From an uncultured Lachnospiraceae bacterium (GTDB lineage Bacteria > Bacillota > Clostridia > Lachnospirales > Lachnospiraceae), in the NCBI GenBank assembly GCA_910584845.1, contig CAJUDH010000030.1, positions 1 through 28,110 of the forward strand: a DNA stretch of 28,110 nucleotides. Reading direction: 5' to 3'. Position numbers and translations under genes: made by a program. Under the pieces are notes generated by a model. That model saw nothing but the letters and a program-made list of their open reading frames with translations, did no database searches and was not told the origin of the DNA. Every line of letters starts with the position of its first letter. The first letter of the stretch is position 1. Shown here piece by piece: positions 1 to 7,367 of this stretch.

Positions 1-182
1 TTGTCATAGGAAAGCAAAAGGAGGTTTGCTACTTACTTCAAAAAAAGGATTCTGATAGTTATGAAATCGCAAGGAAAAAGGAAGCTCTTAGCAGACGGGG
101 GTATCTGGTCGTTACCATTATCGAGGGCAATCAGGCAATGGAAAATGGATTGCGGGATGTGGTCCGCAACCATTTTCGCTAA
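1..182 (+). CDS. 3' end of an unidentified integrative-element protein
   Basis: An open frame enters from the left edge (first full codon at base 3) and stops with TAA at 180-182. The visible 59 residues are charged and end in a segment rich in Arg and Asn (…VVRNHFR). The start lies outside the window, so neither length nor domains can be judged. It lies directly upstream of the element's recombinase on the same strand, so it probably belongs to the same integrative element. I do not recognise the family and assign no function. Confidence 0.45.
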   Translation, partial: VIGKQKEVCYLLQKKDSDSYEIARKKEALSRRGYLVVTIIEGNQAMENGLRDVVRNHFR

Positions 183-194
183 CGGGCGACAACA

Positions 195-222
195 TTGTGT
201 TATCCTGCCTATATGGTAAAAT
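195..222 (+). promoter_or_regulatory. candidate promoter ahead of the recombinase gene
   Basis: TTGTGT (195-200), a 16-bp spacer and TAAAAT (217-222) resemble a sigma-A promoter. The 12-bp word ATGGTAAAATAT that includes the -10 recurs at 375-386, just before the recombinase ribosome binding site, but that second copy has no convincing -35. The -35 match is imperfect. Confidence 0.35.
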
Positions 223-246
223 ATCCACGAAAGTCAAAAGCAGTGC

Positions 247-311
247 GGAAAAAGACGAATAGAAAGCTGCGTTGTGCTCGCACATAAGCAGTTTTCTATT
301 TGTCTTTTTCC
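247..311 (+). terminator. long stem-loop, probable terminator or leader hairpin
   Basis: Bases 248-270 pair with 288-310 over 23 positions with only two G-U type mismatches, and the G247-C311 pair extends the stem. The loop holds a further small hairpin (TGTGC/GCACA). The arms begin and end in GAAAAAGAC/GTCTTTTTC, so it could terminate transcription in either direction. It lies between the upstream fragment and the recombinase, downstream of the candidate promoter, so it may also act as a leader attenuator. Confidence 0.6.
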
Positions 312-419
312 ATAGGGCCGGAAGGCCCGTGAGCGAACGGGAGCGACAGCGGACGTGAGCAGCACTGCGAACTCATGGTAAAATATTAGACAGAAAACAA
401 GATAAGGAGGACGATTTTT

Positions 420-2864
420 ATGATGACAGCAATCCATACTCCCACAATGATAGACGGTTATGTCCGCCTCTCCAGAGACGATAATAAGAGAAATTATTCC
501 TCTATCGAAAACCAGAAACTGATTATCCAGAAATACGCAGAAGAAAACAATATGATTGTACGCCATATCTACGAGGACGACGGCATTTCCGGTTATTCCT
601 TCAACCGTCCCCAGTTTCAGAACATGATGGCCAATCTCGGCTCCATAGATGTAATCGTGGCGAAAGACCTTTCTCGAATCGGACGGCACAATGCGAAGGT
701 ACTTCTTTTTCTCGAAGAAATGGAAGAACAGGGAAAGCGTGTGATTTTGATTGATGACAATTATGATTCGCTCTACTCTGATGATGATATTATAGGAATC
801 AAAACATGGGATAATGAACGCCATGTAAAGAACACAAGCCGAAAGGTAAAACGAATCAAGAAAATGGAGCAGGAAAACGGCACCTTAAAATGCGCTCCCC
901 CATTCGGCTACACCAGGCACCCACTGAACAAGCAGATGGTTTTAATTGATGAAGCCGCCGCCGCCATCCTGAACCTTGAAAAAGACCTTTATCTGGAAGG
1001 AAACGGCATACGAAAGATTGCGGAAATCCTTTCAGACCGGGGCGTCCCTACGCCTACCATGCTGCAAAAGGAGCGCTACGAGGCTTTGGGGCTGCCCTAT
1101 CACCGGGAAGTTGCCTATATGTGGAGTTACGGTATGGTGAAAGATACTCTCTTTAATGATTATCATAACGGCGTACTCCGAACCCACAAAAGAGAGAGAA
1201 TGACCATCAATGGAAAAGACAAAAAGATTTCCAGAGATCAGCAATATGTTTTCCCGGACCACCACCCGAAAATATTTGATGACGATACCATGAAGCTGCT
1301 CTTTGAGGTGAAGGACAGCCGCCATCACAGCCAGTACCGGGGCCAGAGGAAACACATCAACCTCTTTTCCGGGTGTCTGTACTGTAAGGACTGCGGCATG
1401 AAGCTGACTGCAATCAACCGCCCGAACCGTGGAAAATATTATGTGTGCGGCACCTACAACAAAAAGGGAAAGCAGTTTTGTGAACATGCCCATCTGGTGA
1501 CAGAAGAAACCCTGATGGACGCTTTGATTAAATACCTCACCCTTTGCCGTGACTCTCTGGCAGACATCATACAGAATTTCGACCTGTCAAATTTAAAGGC
1601 TCCTACTTACTCCGCAGACGACAGCCTGCAGAGACTGGAGAACGAGCTGGAAAAAATCAAGAAAGAGCTGAAAACACTGATTACCCAAAAGGTAAAGGAA
1701 CTCACGACAAATCCGGGGATGGCGGAAATTATCAATGAAACATATGCCTCTTTACAGACCGAAAAAATGGAGCGTATCTCTGTCATTGAAAAAACGCTGC
1801 AAGATTTGACGAAGGAGCCCCATATCCCCGCTGTGGCAATCAAACCGGGCCTTCAAACCGCACTGGATATTCTGAATGAAGTGTTGGAGCAAAAAAGTCT
1901 GACCCGGACGGACATTGAGGTTCTCGTTGAAAAAATCATTGTAGATAAAGACGGAAATGTTGACATCTATTTGAAACACGGTCTTGGCAATCTGGCGGCC
2001 TACGATTTCAAAGCCGACAAGGAAAATCTGAAGCTCACCATGATGATAGAGGCAATCCGGCTTCTGGAAAAGGACGAGACAGGTTTTACCTCTGTAAAAT
2101 TCCTGGCGGAGAGCCTGAAAGCTATGGGATATCCCATGCACAAGAAAAAGTTTGCCACCTACATGGAGCATTTGCTTGACCTAGGGCTGGTGGAAAAGAC
2201 AGGAATCTACCATTATCCATACAGAATCGTGGCTTCCAGAGAGAAATTGACGAGTGTGGAAAAAATGTTCATCATGCTAGGGCAGACTGGCGGTATGCCC
2301 CAGATGGTCTTCGAGTATATTTTAAAGAAAAACGGCATTGACCCCAAAACCGACCTGGCCATTGACCAAAGCATTAGCTTCGGCCTTACCGCCGCCGCCT
2401 TTACCAGTGACGATTCTGATTACACAGTTGAATTTGAACCCTTTGCAACCAGCCTGGAACTGGAAGGCAACGGCTACGTTGTCGCTTCCCTGGGCACCGA
2501 TTCCGGCTATGTGCCCTATACGGCCTATTGTGCAAAAAAGAGCTACCTTAAGGCCCACCCGGATGTAGTCCAAAAATTCACCAACGCCCTCCAAAAAGGC
2601 ATGGATTACGTCAATTCCCATTCTGCCGAAGAAATTGCCAAAGCCATTCAGCCCCAATTTCAAGAGACCCCTCTGGAAAACATTATTACGATTGTAGAAC
2701 GCTACCAATCCCAGGATACCTGGAAAAATGACGTAGTTTTTGAAGAAGACAGTTTCCAGCTGCTTCAGAATATCCTGGAAGAAGCCGGTGAACTCCCCTC
2801 CCGGGTTCCATATAAAGACCTGGTTACCACCGATTTTGCCAAAAAGGCAAAAGAAGGGAAATAG
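420..2864 (+). CDS. large serine recombinase fused in frame to an ABC substrate-binding protein C-terminus
   Basis: Residues 1 to about 620 are a large serine recombinase (TnpX/TndX-like) that would integrate and excise an element. The resolvase domain has catalytic Ser18 in YVRLS, the GISGYSFNRP segment and AKDLSRIGR. A Recombinase domain follows at roughly 165-290, then a CxxC…C…C zinc ribbon at about 317-358 and a coiled coil at about 400-450. From GGMPQMVFEY (residues 624-633) to the stop, the protein instead matches the C-terminal lobe of NMT1/ThiY/SsuA-type periplasmic substrate-binding proteins. AAGGAGG lies 9 bases before the ATG. The simplest reading is that the element integrated inside the transporter gene and the att junction happened to stay in frame. 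The transporter lobe lacks its N-terminal half and signal peptide, so it cannot bind ligand as it stands. Whether the tail harms recombinase activity is unknown. Confidence 0.85.
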   Translation: MMTAIHTPTMIDGYVRLSRDDNKRNYSSIENQKLIIQKYAEENNMIVRHIYEDDGISGYSFNRPQFQNMMANLGSIDVIVAKDLSRIGRHNAKVLLFLEEMEEQGKRVILIDDNYDSLYSDDDIIGIKTWDNERHVKNTSRKVKRIKKMEQENGTLKCAPPFGYTRHPLNKQMVLIDEAAAAILNLEKDLYLEGNGIRKIAEILSDRGVPTPTMLQKERYEALGLPYHREVAYMWSYGMVKDTLFNDYHNGVLRTHKRERMTINGKDKKISRDQQYVFPDHHPKIFDDDTMKLLFEVKDSRHHSQYRGQRKHINLFSGCLYCKDCGMKLTAINRPNRGKYYVCGTYNKKGKQFCEHAHLVTEETLMDALIKYLTLCRDSLADIIQNFDLSNLKAPTYSADDSLQRLENELEKIKKELKTLITQKVKELTTNPGMAEIINETYASLQTEKMERISVIEKTLQDLTKEPHIPAVAIKPGLQTALDILNEVLEQKSLTRTDIEVLVEKIIVDKDGNVDIYLKHGLGNLAAYDFKADKENLKLTMMIEAIRLLEKDETGFTSVKFLAESLKAMGYPMHKKKFATYMEHLLDLGLVEKTGIYHYPYRIVASREKLTSVEKMFIMLGQTGGMPQMVFEYILKKNGIDPKTDLAIDQSISFGLTAAAFTSDDSDYTVEFEPFATSLELEGNGYVVASLGTDSGYVPYTAYCAKKSYLKAHPDVVQKFTNALQKGMDYVNSHSAEEIAKAIQPQFQETPLENIITIVERYQSQDTWKNDVVFEEDSFQLLQNILEEAGELPSRVPYKDLVTTDFAKKAKEGK
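2264..2300 (+). other. probable attachment-site junction of the left-hand integrative element
   Basis: The protein changes from recombinase C-terminus (SVEKMF) to substrate-binding protein (GGMPQM) within these bases. Recombinases of this class cross over at a short core, often a GA or GG dinucleotide; both occur here. The exact base cannot be fixed without the empty site. Confidence 0.55.
2289..2864 (+). pseudogene. C-terminal fragment of an ABC transporter substrate-binding protein
   Basis: About 190 codons starting at the Gly-Gly-Met-Pro motif encode the second lobe of an NMT1/ThiY-like solute-binding protein, including VEFEPFATSLE, GYVPYTAYCAKKSYL and the VPYKDLVTT terminus common in Clostridia. 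The lipoprotein signal and first lobe are missing and should lie beyond the other end of the integrated element, left of this window. No permease or ATPase gene is nearby. The substrate cannot be told from this fragment. Confidence 0.75.
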
Positions 2865-2872
2865 AATAAAAT

Positions 2873-2917
2873 AAAAAGCATTGCCTGCCCCATAGGAGTA
2901 ACAGGCAATGCTTTTTT
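2873..2917. terminator. bidirectional intrinsic terminator
   Basis: Bases 2873-2887 (A5 then GCATTGCCTG) pair perfectly with 2902-2912, followed by T6. The A-tract and T-tract allow use from both sides: after the substrate-binding fragment on plus and after the carboxypeptidase fragment on minus. Confidence 0.85.
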
Positions 2918-2954
2918 ATAAAAGGCTTTCTTCCGGGGCTATGCCCCGATCCCT

Positions 2955-3911
2955 CTATGTGGGGGATGGCTTTGCACCTGCCAGGTTATCCTGGATGCCT
3001 TTTTCTTCTTCCATGGTTTCGCCCCCTTCTTCCTTAGGCCGGGCCTGCATCAGCCATGCCCGGACTGCCTTGGCGAAATACTCCTTATACCCCGCTTTCT
3101 TTACTGTCCCATCCGCATAGACCTCCACTTCCCCCAGCACCTTGCCATTTAACTCGTACCGCAAAACCCCTACCCTGTCCCCGGCCTCCACCGGGGCCTC
3201 TATGGCTTCCGGAACCATCAGCTTTTTTTCGATGGCCTGGAAGTCTTCCCCGCTAAGGCTAAGATAAGAAAAGCCGCCCCGGTACCGCAACGGTACCTTT
3301 GCCTCTACCCCATTGTCCACAGGCATGAAAGGCAGCGGCGGCATTTCCCGATCCTCATAAAGCCGGCAATTGGCATATCCGTAATTTAATAACGTCTGTG
3401 CGTCGGCAAACCTGGCCTTATAATCCGGCGCTGCCATAATCGACGCTATCAGGCGTACCCCATCCTTTTCCGCCGTGGCGGACAGGCAATATTTGGCCAG
3501 GGAAGTAGAGCCGGTTTTCAATCCGGTCACCTCAAAATTTGTCGCCATTTTCAGCAGCTTGTTGGTATTGGCCAAGCCAAACTCTGACGTCCCTTGTTTC
3601 GTCACATGGGTAATATTTTCCATCCAGATGGTAGAATAGTTGTGGACCTGTGGGTACTTTACAATCAGCTCCCGTGACATGGCCGCAATATCCCGGGCCG
3701 TAGTCACATGTGCCGGCGACTCTGTTAGACCACAGCAATCCTCAAAATGGGTATTGGCCATCCCCAGCCCTGCGGCCCGTTCATTCATCATTTTTACAAA
3801 TTCCCCCTCTGTCCCGGCTATGTATTCGGCCATGGCCACCGACGCGTCGTTACCGGAAGCCACCACAATACACTTAATCAACGTTTCTACCGTTTGTGTC
3901 TCGCCTTCCTC
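2955..3911 (-). pseudogene. dacF: D-alanyl-D-alanine carboxypeptidase (peptidase S11), C-terminal part of a split gene
   Basis: This encodes the second part of a DacF-type penicillin-binding protein that trims pentapeptide in peptidoglycan. The SGN motif (VASGNDA) and KTG motif (LKTGSTS) of the active site are here, followed by the C-terminal beta-sheet domain (roughly PLPFMPVDNG to the YFAKAVRAWL amphipathic helix). The SxxK nucleophile motif is absent and sits about 6.5 kb away at 10,424-10,822. The open frame runs on upstream to an ATG at 3953, but those 14 codons come from the inserted element and touch the recombinase stop (TGAATG). Any product would lack a signal peptide and nucleophile, so it should be inactive. 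Removing the insertion restores a 450-codon gene. Confidence 0.9.
3907..3911. repeat. left copy of the 5-bp insertion-site core (TCCTC)
   Basis: TCCTC (GAGGA in the dacF reading sense) is present at both ends of the insertion, here and at 10422-10426. On this side it continues into dacF as GAG GAA GGC GAG (EEGE). It contains the GA dinucleotide used by TnpX/TndX-type recombinases. Confidence 0.7.
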
Positions 3912-3953
3912 TGGTTGTGTAAAACTAACACGTAAAATCGTATTTTCCATCAT

Positions 3954-5810
3954 TCACCCATTCCAGTCAAACCGCCACCGGATCTTCCATACTGCCCTGC
4001 CATATATATAAATTCCATTGATTAACTCTTGGGGCCGGTTGCCGGAAAACAGGTTTCCTTTCTGCCCCCTTCCCCCTTGCCCGGCTTTGGCCCTCTGGCC
4101 CGTTTTCCCTTTTCCGCCCTGTGGCCCCCCCTCTTCATTCCCTTCACCATCCTGTGTCCCCTGCCCTTCTTCCCCCTCTGTACGCCCCTCTTGTTTGCCT
4201 TCTCCCCTCCCTTTATCCTCCTGCCCCTTCCCCCACGCCCCCCATCCCTTTTCCAGCTTATCTTTTTCTGCCCGTATTTTCCTCTCTTCCTCCAAAAACA
4301 AATCCCGCCTTTCCACATAGGTTTCCCACTCTATATCCCCTTCCAGCATCTTTTCATACAAACGTGCCCTCCTCTCGGAAATGCCCCTGCATGCCCGGCT
4401 GTAAGCCTCCCACTTTATCCTTGCCTGTTTTTCCCCCTCTGCCCGGTTGCCCCCTCCCCATTCTTCCTCTTTTTTCCCCTGCCCCCCTGCCCCTTTCCCA
4501 GTACCCCGTTTACCTATCCCCGCTTTCCCTGCCCCCCCTTTTATGCTGTCTGCCATCTTTTGCCCTTGCCCCTGGCTTTGCGCCCCCTTTTCCCCCTTTT
4601 CTTCTTTCCCTATCCTTTTCCCTAAAAATATTTCCTCATAAACCCCTGCGATACTCTGCACCACATCCGCTAGTTCCCCCTCAGCAATGCGCCCCGCCAT
4701 GCAGGAAAACTTCTCCGTACGTTCCCCTGTCCTGCAACGGTAGCCCCAATCCCCTTTCTTTTCGTGGGCCATGGCGTACCCGCACACCCCGCAGCGGACT
4801 TTTCCCTGAAAAGCCCCCTCCCCTTTCCCCCTTGCCTTAATGCGCCCACACTTTTTCAGCATGTCCTGGGCCTTTTGAAATTCCTCTTCTGTCACAATGG
4901 GCTCATGGCATCCAGAAACAGCCACCCACTTTTCCCTCCCGTTTTTCTTCCCTCTATAGTCCCCTACGTCCTGGCGGCTCCTCTTCCCATACACCACGGT
5001 ACCCAAATACCGTTCATCCCGCAAAATCCGAGTAATGGAACTAAGGTCCCACAAACGCTCCCCGTGTATCCCTTCCCACCAAGGATGGCTATGCCCTTGC
5101 CTTTGTTTTAAAGCACTGGGCGTTGGGGTCCCTTCCCCGTTTAACAGCCTGGCGATTTCTTTTACGGTGAACCCGGCTCCGGCCATCAAAAAAATACGCC
5201 GCACGATTTCCGCCCCTTCCATTTCCACAATCAAATGGTTTTTATTCTTTTTATCCTTTTCATATCCGATTGGTGCAAAAGCACTCAAATAATCCCCTTT
5301 TTGCGCCCTGGCCCGCCTCCCGGTTTTTTCCTTTTCCGATATGTCACGGCTATACCATCCATAAACGATATTGCGGAAAGCCATTTCCATCCCTTTAGCC
5401 GCCCCCGTGTCCCGGCTGCTGTCATAGCCGTCGTTTACCGAAATAAACCGGATCCCCAAAAAAGGGAAAATTTGTTCCACATAATCGCTGACAGTCAAGT
5501 AATCCCGTCCGAACCGGGAAAAATCCTTAACTATAATACAATTTACCTTCCCCTCCCCGGCCTTTTGCAAAAGCGCTTCCATGGCCGGCCTGCGGAAATT
5601 TGTCCCTGAATAGCCATCGTCGCACCACTCTTGCACAGCACACCCGCAAAACTCCTTTTCCCCCTCAACAAAAGCCCTCAATAGCCCTCTTTGGTTCACG
5701 ATGCTTCCGCTCTCCCGTTTGTCCCCCGACTTCACTTCCCCGTCCTCTTTTGAGACACGCATATATAGCGCAATCACATAGCCCTCTTTCTTGCTTTCCT
5801 TCTTCTCCAT
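3954..5810 (-). CDS. large serine recombinase with purine-rich low-complexity insertions
   Basis: A 618-residue site-specific recombinase, presumably responsible for moving the element it lies in. The resolvase domain (about 10-165) has the catalytic Ser in YMRVS, the DGYSGTNFRRP segment and IIVKDFSRFGRDY. A Recombinase domain (about 170-300, ARLLNGEGTPTPS) and a zinc ribbon (CGVCGYAM…C…C, about 345-380) follow. Two long stretches, roughly residues 400-465 and 530-600, are almost wholly Gly/Glu/Lys/Gln/Arg, and their coding strand is nearly all purine. Such runs are absent from usual family members and sit around the coiled-coil region. Catalytic motifs are intact, so the gene may still work. 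The start has AGGGGGAG three bases upstream. The stop codon touches the ATG of the truncated dacF frame. Confidence 0.88.
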   Translation of the reverse strand: MEKKESKKEGYVIALYMRVSKEDGEVKSGDKRESGSIVNQRGLLRAFVEGEKEFCGCAVQEWCDDGYSGTNFRRPAMEALLQKAGEGKVNCIIVKDFSRFGRDYLTVSDYVEQIFPFLGIRFISVNDGYDSSRDTGAAKGMEMAFRNIVYGWYSRDISEKEKTGRRARAQKGDYLSAFAPIGYEKDKKNKNHLIVEMEGAEIVRRIFLMAGAGFTVKEIARLLNGEGTPTPSALKQRQGHSHPWWEGIHGERLWDLSSITRILRDERYLGTVVYGKRSRQDVGDYRGKKNGREKWVAVSGCHEPIVTEEEFQKAQDMLKKCGRIKARGKGEGAFQGKVRCGVCGYAMAHEKKGDWGYRCRTGERTEKFSCMAGRIAEGELADVVQSIAGVYEEIFLGKRIGKEEKGEKGAQSQGQGQKMADSIKGGAGKAGIGKRGTGKGAGGQGKKEEEWGGGNRAEGEKQARIKWEAYSRACRGISERRARLYEKMLEGDIEWETYVERRDLFLEEERKIRAEKDKLEKGWGAWGKGQEDKGRGEGKQEGRTEGEEGQGTQDGEGNEEGGPQGGKGKTGQRAKAGQGGRGQKGNLFSGNRPQELINGIYIYGRAVWKIRWRFDWNG

Positions 5811-5847
5811 ACTCTCCCCCTATTCCACATACTTTCCTTTTCCTCCA

Positions 5848-5990
5848 TGCCCTACCTGATCCCCCCCCCTTCTTCATGCCTTCCCGCTTCCCCTTGCCCT
5901 ACCTGATCCCCCGCTTCTTCATGCCTTCCCGCTTCCCCTTGCCCTACCTGATCCCCCCGCTTCTTCATGCCTTCCCGCTTCCCCTTGCCC
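5848..5990. repeat. three pyrimidine-rich tandem repeats of 45-47 bp
   Basis: The unit begins TGCCCTACCTGATCC at 5848, 5895 and 5940 and includes CTTCTTCATGCCTTCCCGC. Copies two and three are nearly identical, with length change only in the C-run; the third decays after about 5988. Degenerate pyrimidine-rich sequence continues to about 6090. It lies just upstream of the recombinase start. There are no unique spacers, so it is not a CRISPR array. Confidence 0.8.
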
Positions 5991-6090
5991 TTTTCCGATT
6001 CATGCCCTGCCCGATTTCTCCCCGCTTCATCTTACTTTCCCGCTCCACCATCCCTTCCTTTTTTTCATGCCCTCCCTTTCCCATCCTCTT

Positions 6091-6308
6091 CAACCTTTAA
6101 CCAACAGGCGCCTGGATCAAGCAACTTTTTAACGGGATCCTGCCCCACCGGCTTCTCCGCCTGCCCCGGGCCGCTTTCGCGGCACACCCCCTTACGGTGC
6201 AGCGTGGCCTTGCCGGAGGGCCCTTCAATCGGAAATGATGCCCCCGCCTTTTTGCCATATGCAAGGGCCAAAACATCATGTTATGTAAAGTAAACTTCCC
6301 CATAAGGC
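6091..6308. other. non-coding spacer inside the element
   Basis: Between the pyrimidine-rich repeats and the kinase terminator I see no convincing gene on either strand. Open frames here have no ribosome binding site and no protein-like composition. The recombinase promoter should lie here or in the repeats, but no good -35/-10 pair was found. Confidence 0.4.
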
Positions 6309-6347
6309 AAAAAGCCCCCCACAGCACTATATATGCTGTGGGGGGCT
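6309..6347 (-). terminator. strong intrinsic terminator after the kinase gene
   Basis: A perfect 14-bp stem (6313-6326 with 6334-6347, GC-rich AGCCCCCCACAGCA arm) with a 7-base loop is followed on the minus strand by T5 (6309-6313). It would end the adhE-kinase transcript before the recombinase. Confidence 0.88.
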
Positions 6348-6380
6348 CCCATTCCTTAATTTCTATGGCTTTCCCTTATC

Positions 6381-7136
6381 CTATTGATACTCTGCCACAT
6401 CAATCCATCTCATCAGGAAATCTTTCTGTTCTTCTTTCTTCTTGGTCATCTGGGCGGCAGCCACGATGGGCAGCCAACGGTTCACATACTGGCGGGCCGT
6501 ATCGCTCTTTTCGCAGAACAGCTTCATATAGAGGTCTGCCTTCTTCTGGTTTTCCAGGCAGAACAATAAATATGTCATGGCTGCATCGGCAGAAGCGTTG
6601 CCCTGGGCAGCGTGGGCCCAGTCAATGATCCACCACTTGCCTTCCCCGTCCACAATAATATTGCTGGGGTTAAAATCTCCATGGCACAGCTTGGTATGCC
6701 TTGGCATGCTCTCCAAGCGGGTAGCCAGCTCATAACGGACGGTAGCGCTAATGTCTTTTAAGCTGTTGATCTGATCCATCAATTTGTGGCGCAGCCTCTT
6801 GATGGTAGCAATCTTTTGTCCATGTACCTTTAACTGCAAATCCACAAACTTTTCCATATATTCTTCCAGCTTATCCGGCGCCTCTTCCATCAGCTCAGCC
6901 AAAGTTTTGCCTTCGATCCTTTTACGGACCAGGCACCAGCCTTCCGGAGTCTCGGATACCGATACCAGGGAAGGTACATTCAGGCTGGTGTTCTGGACCA
7001 CCAGGGCTTCGTTACGGGCTTCGTTTAAAACATCCGCCGCAGTGTAGCGTTCATCAAATACTTTGATAATTTGATTCTCGGTTGCGTAAATGGTCTTGTG
7101 AGGCCTAGTAAAAATAACCTTCTTGTTTTCTTCCAT
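6381..7136 (-). CDS. APH/choline-kinase-fold phosphotransferase of unknown substrate
   Basis: A 251-residue soluble protein of the aminoglycoside-phosphotransferase/choline-kinase superfamily. The catalytic loop HGDFNPSN is at residues 152-159 (Asp154 as base, Asn159 for magnesium) and the metal-binding Asp is Asp172 in IIDWAHA. Lys25 in IIKVF is the likely ATP-contacting lysine. The lysine-rich N-terminus is probably cytosolic. It starts 231 bp below adhE on the same strand, after an AAGGAGG site about 10 bases from the ATG, and ends in a strong terminator, so it is probably cotranscribed with adhE. The family phosphorylates small hydroxylated molecules or amines; nothing here fixes the substrate, and there is no basis for calling it a resistance gene. 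Confidence 0.8.
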   Translation of the reverse strand: MEENKKVIFTRPHKTIYATENQIIKVFDERYTAADVLNEARNEALVVQNTSLNVPSLVSVSETPEGWCLVRKRIEGKTLAELMEEAPDKLEEYMEKFVDLQLKVHGQKIATIKRLRHKLMDQINSLKDISATVRYELATRLESMPRHTKLCHGDFNPSNIIVDGEGKWWIIDWAHAAQGNASADAAMTYLLFCLENQKKADLYMKLFCEKSDTARQYVNRWLPIVAAAQMTKKKEEQKDFLMRWIDVAEYQ

Positions 7137-7367
7137 TACTTTATTTCCTCCTTAATCTTATGATGCGCTTGGGAACCCTCCTTCGCACCTGGTTTCGCAG
7201 CGGGTTTTCTGCCGGCTGCATCCCGGCCGCCTGGACCAAAAGCCGCTTCTCAAAACCAATTGCAAAGGGGCCCCAAAAGCACATATCCATAGCCGGCCAA
7301 AAGCCGCCTTCCTTTTTAGCATATACATAGGCTTTATTACTGCCATGCCAAAAATCAGGCTATCGGT

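Noticed and set aside
4018..4840. Several overlapping plus-strand frames rich in Pro, Ser, Phe and Leu
   Set aside because: They are the complement of the recombinase's purine-rich coding sequence; no ribosome sites, and the composition simply mirrors the C/T-rich strand.
5848..5990. Possible CRISPR array
   Set aside because: The units adjoin with no unique spacers, are not palindromic and vary in C-run length; these are simple tandem repeats with no cas genes nearby.
6381..7136. Calling the kinase an aminoglycoside-resistance gene carried by the element
   Set aside because: The HGDxxxxN motif is shared by a very broad superfamily, and the protein shows no features specific to a resistance enzyme; position after adhE does not support a resistance role.
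7137..7367. Possible terminator between adhE and the kinase gene
   Set aside because: Only short GC-rich palindromes without a T-run; the strong terminator lies after the kinase, so readthrough is more likely.
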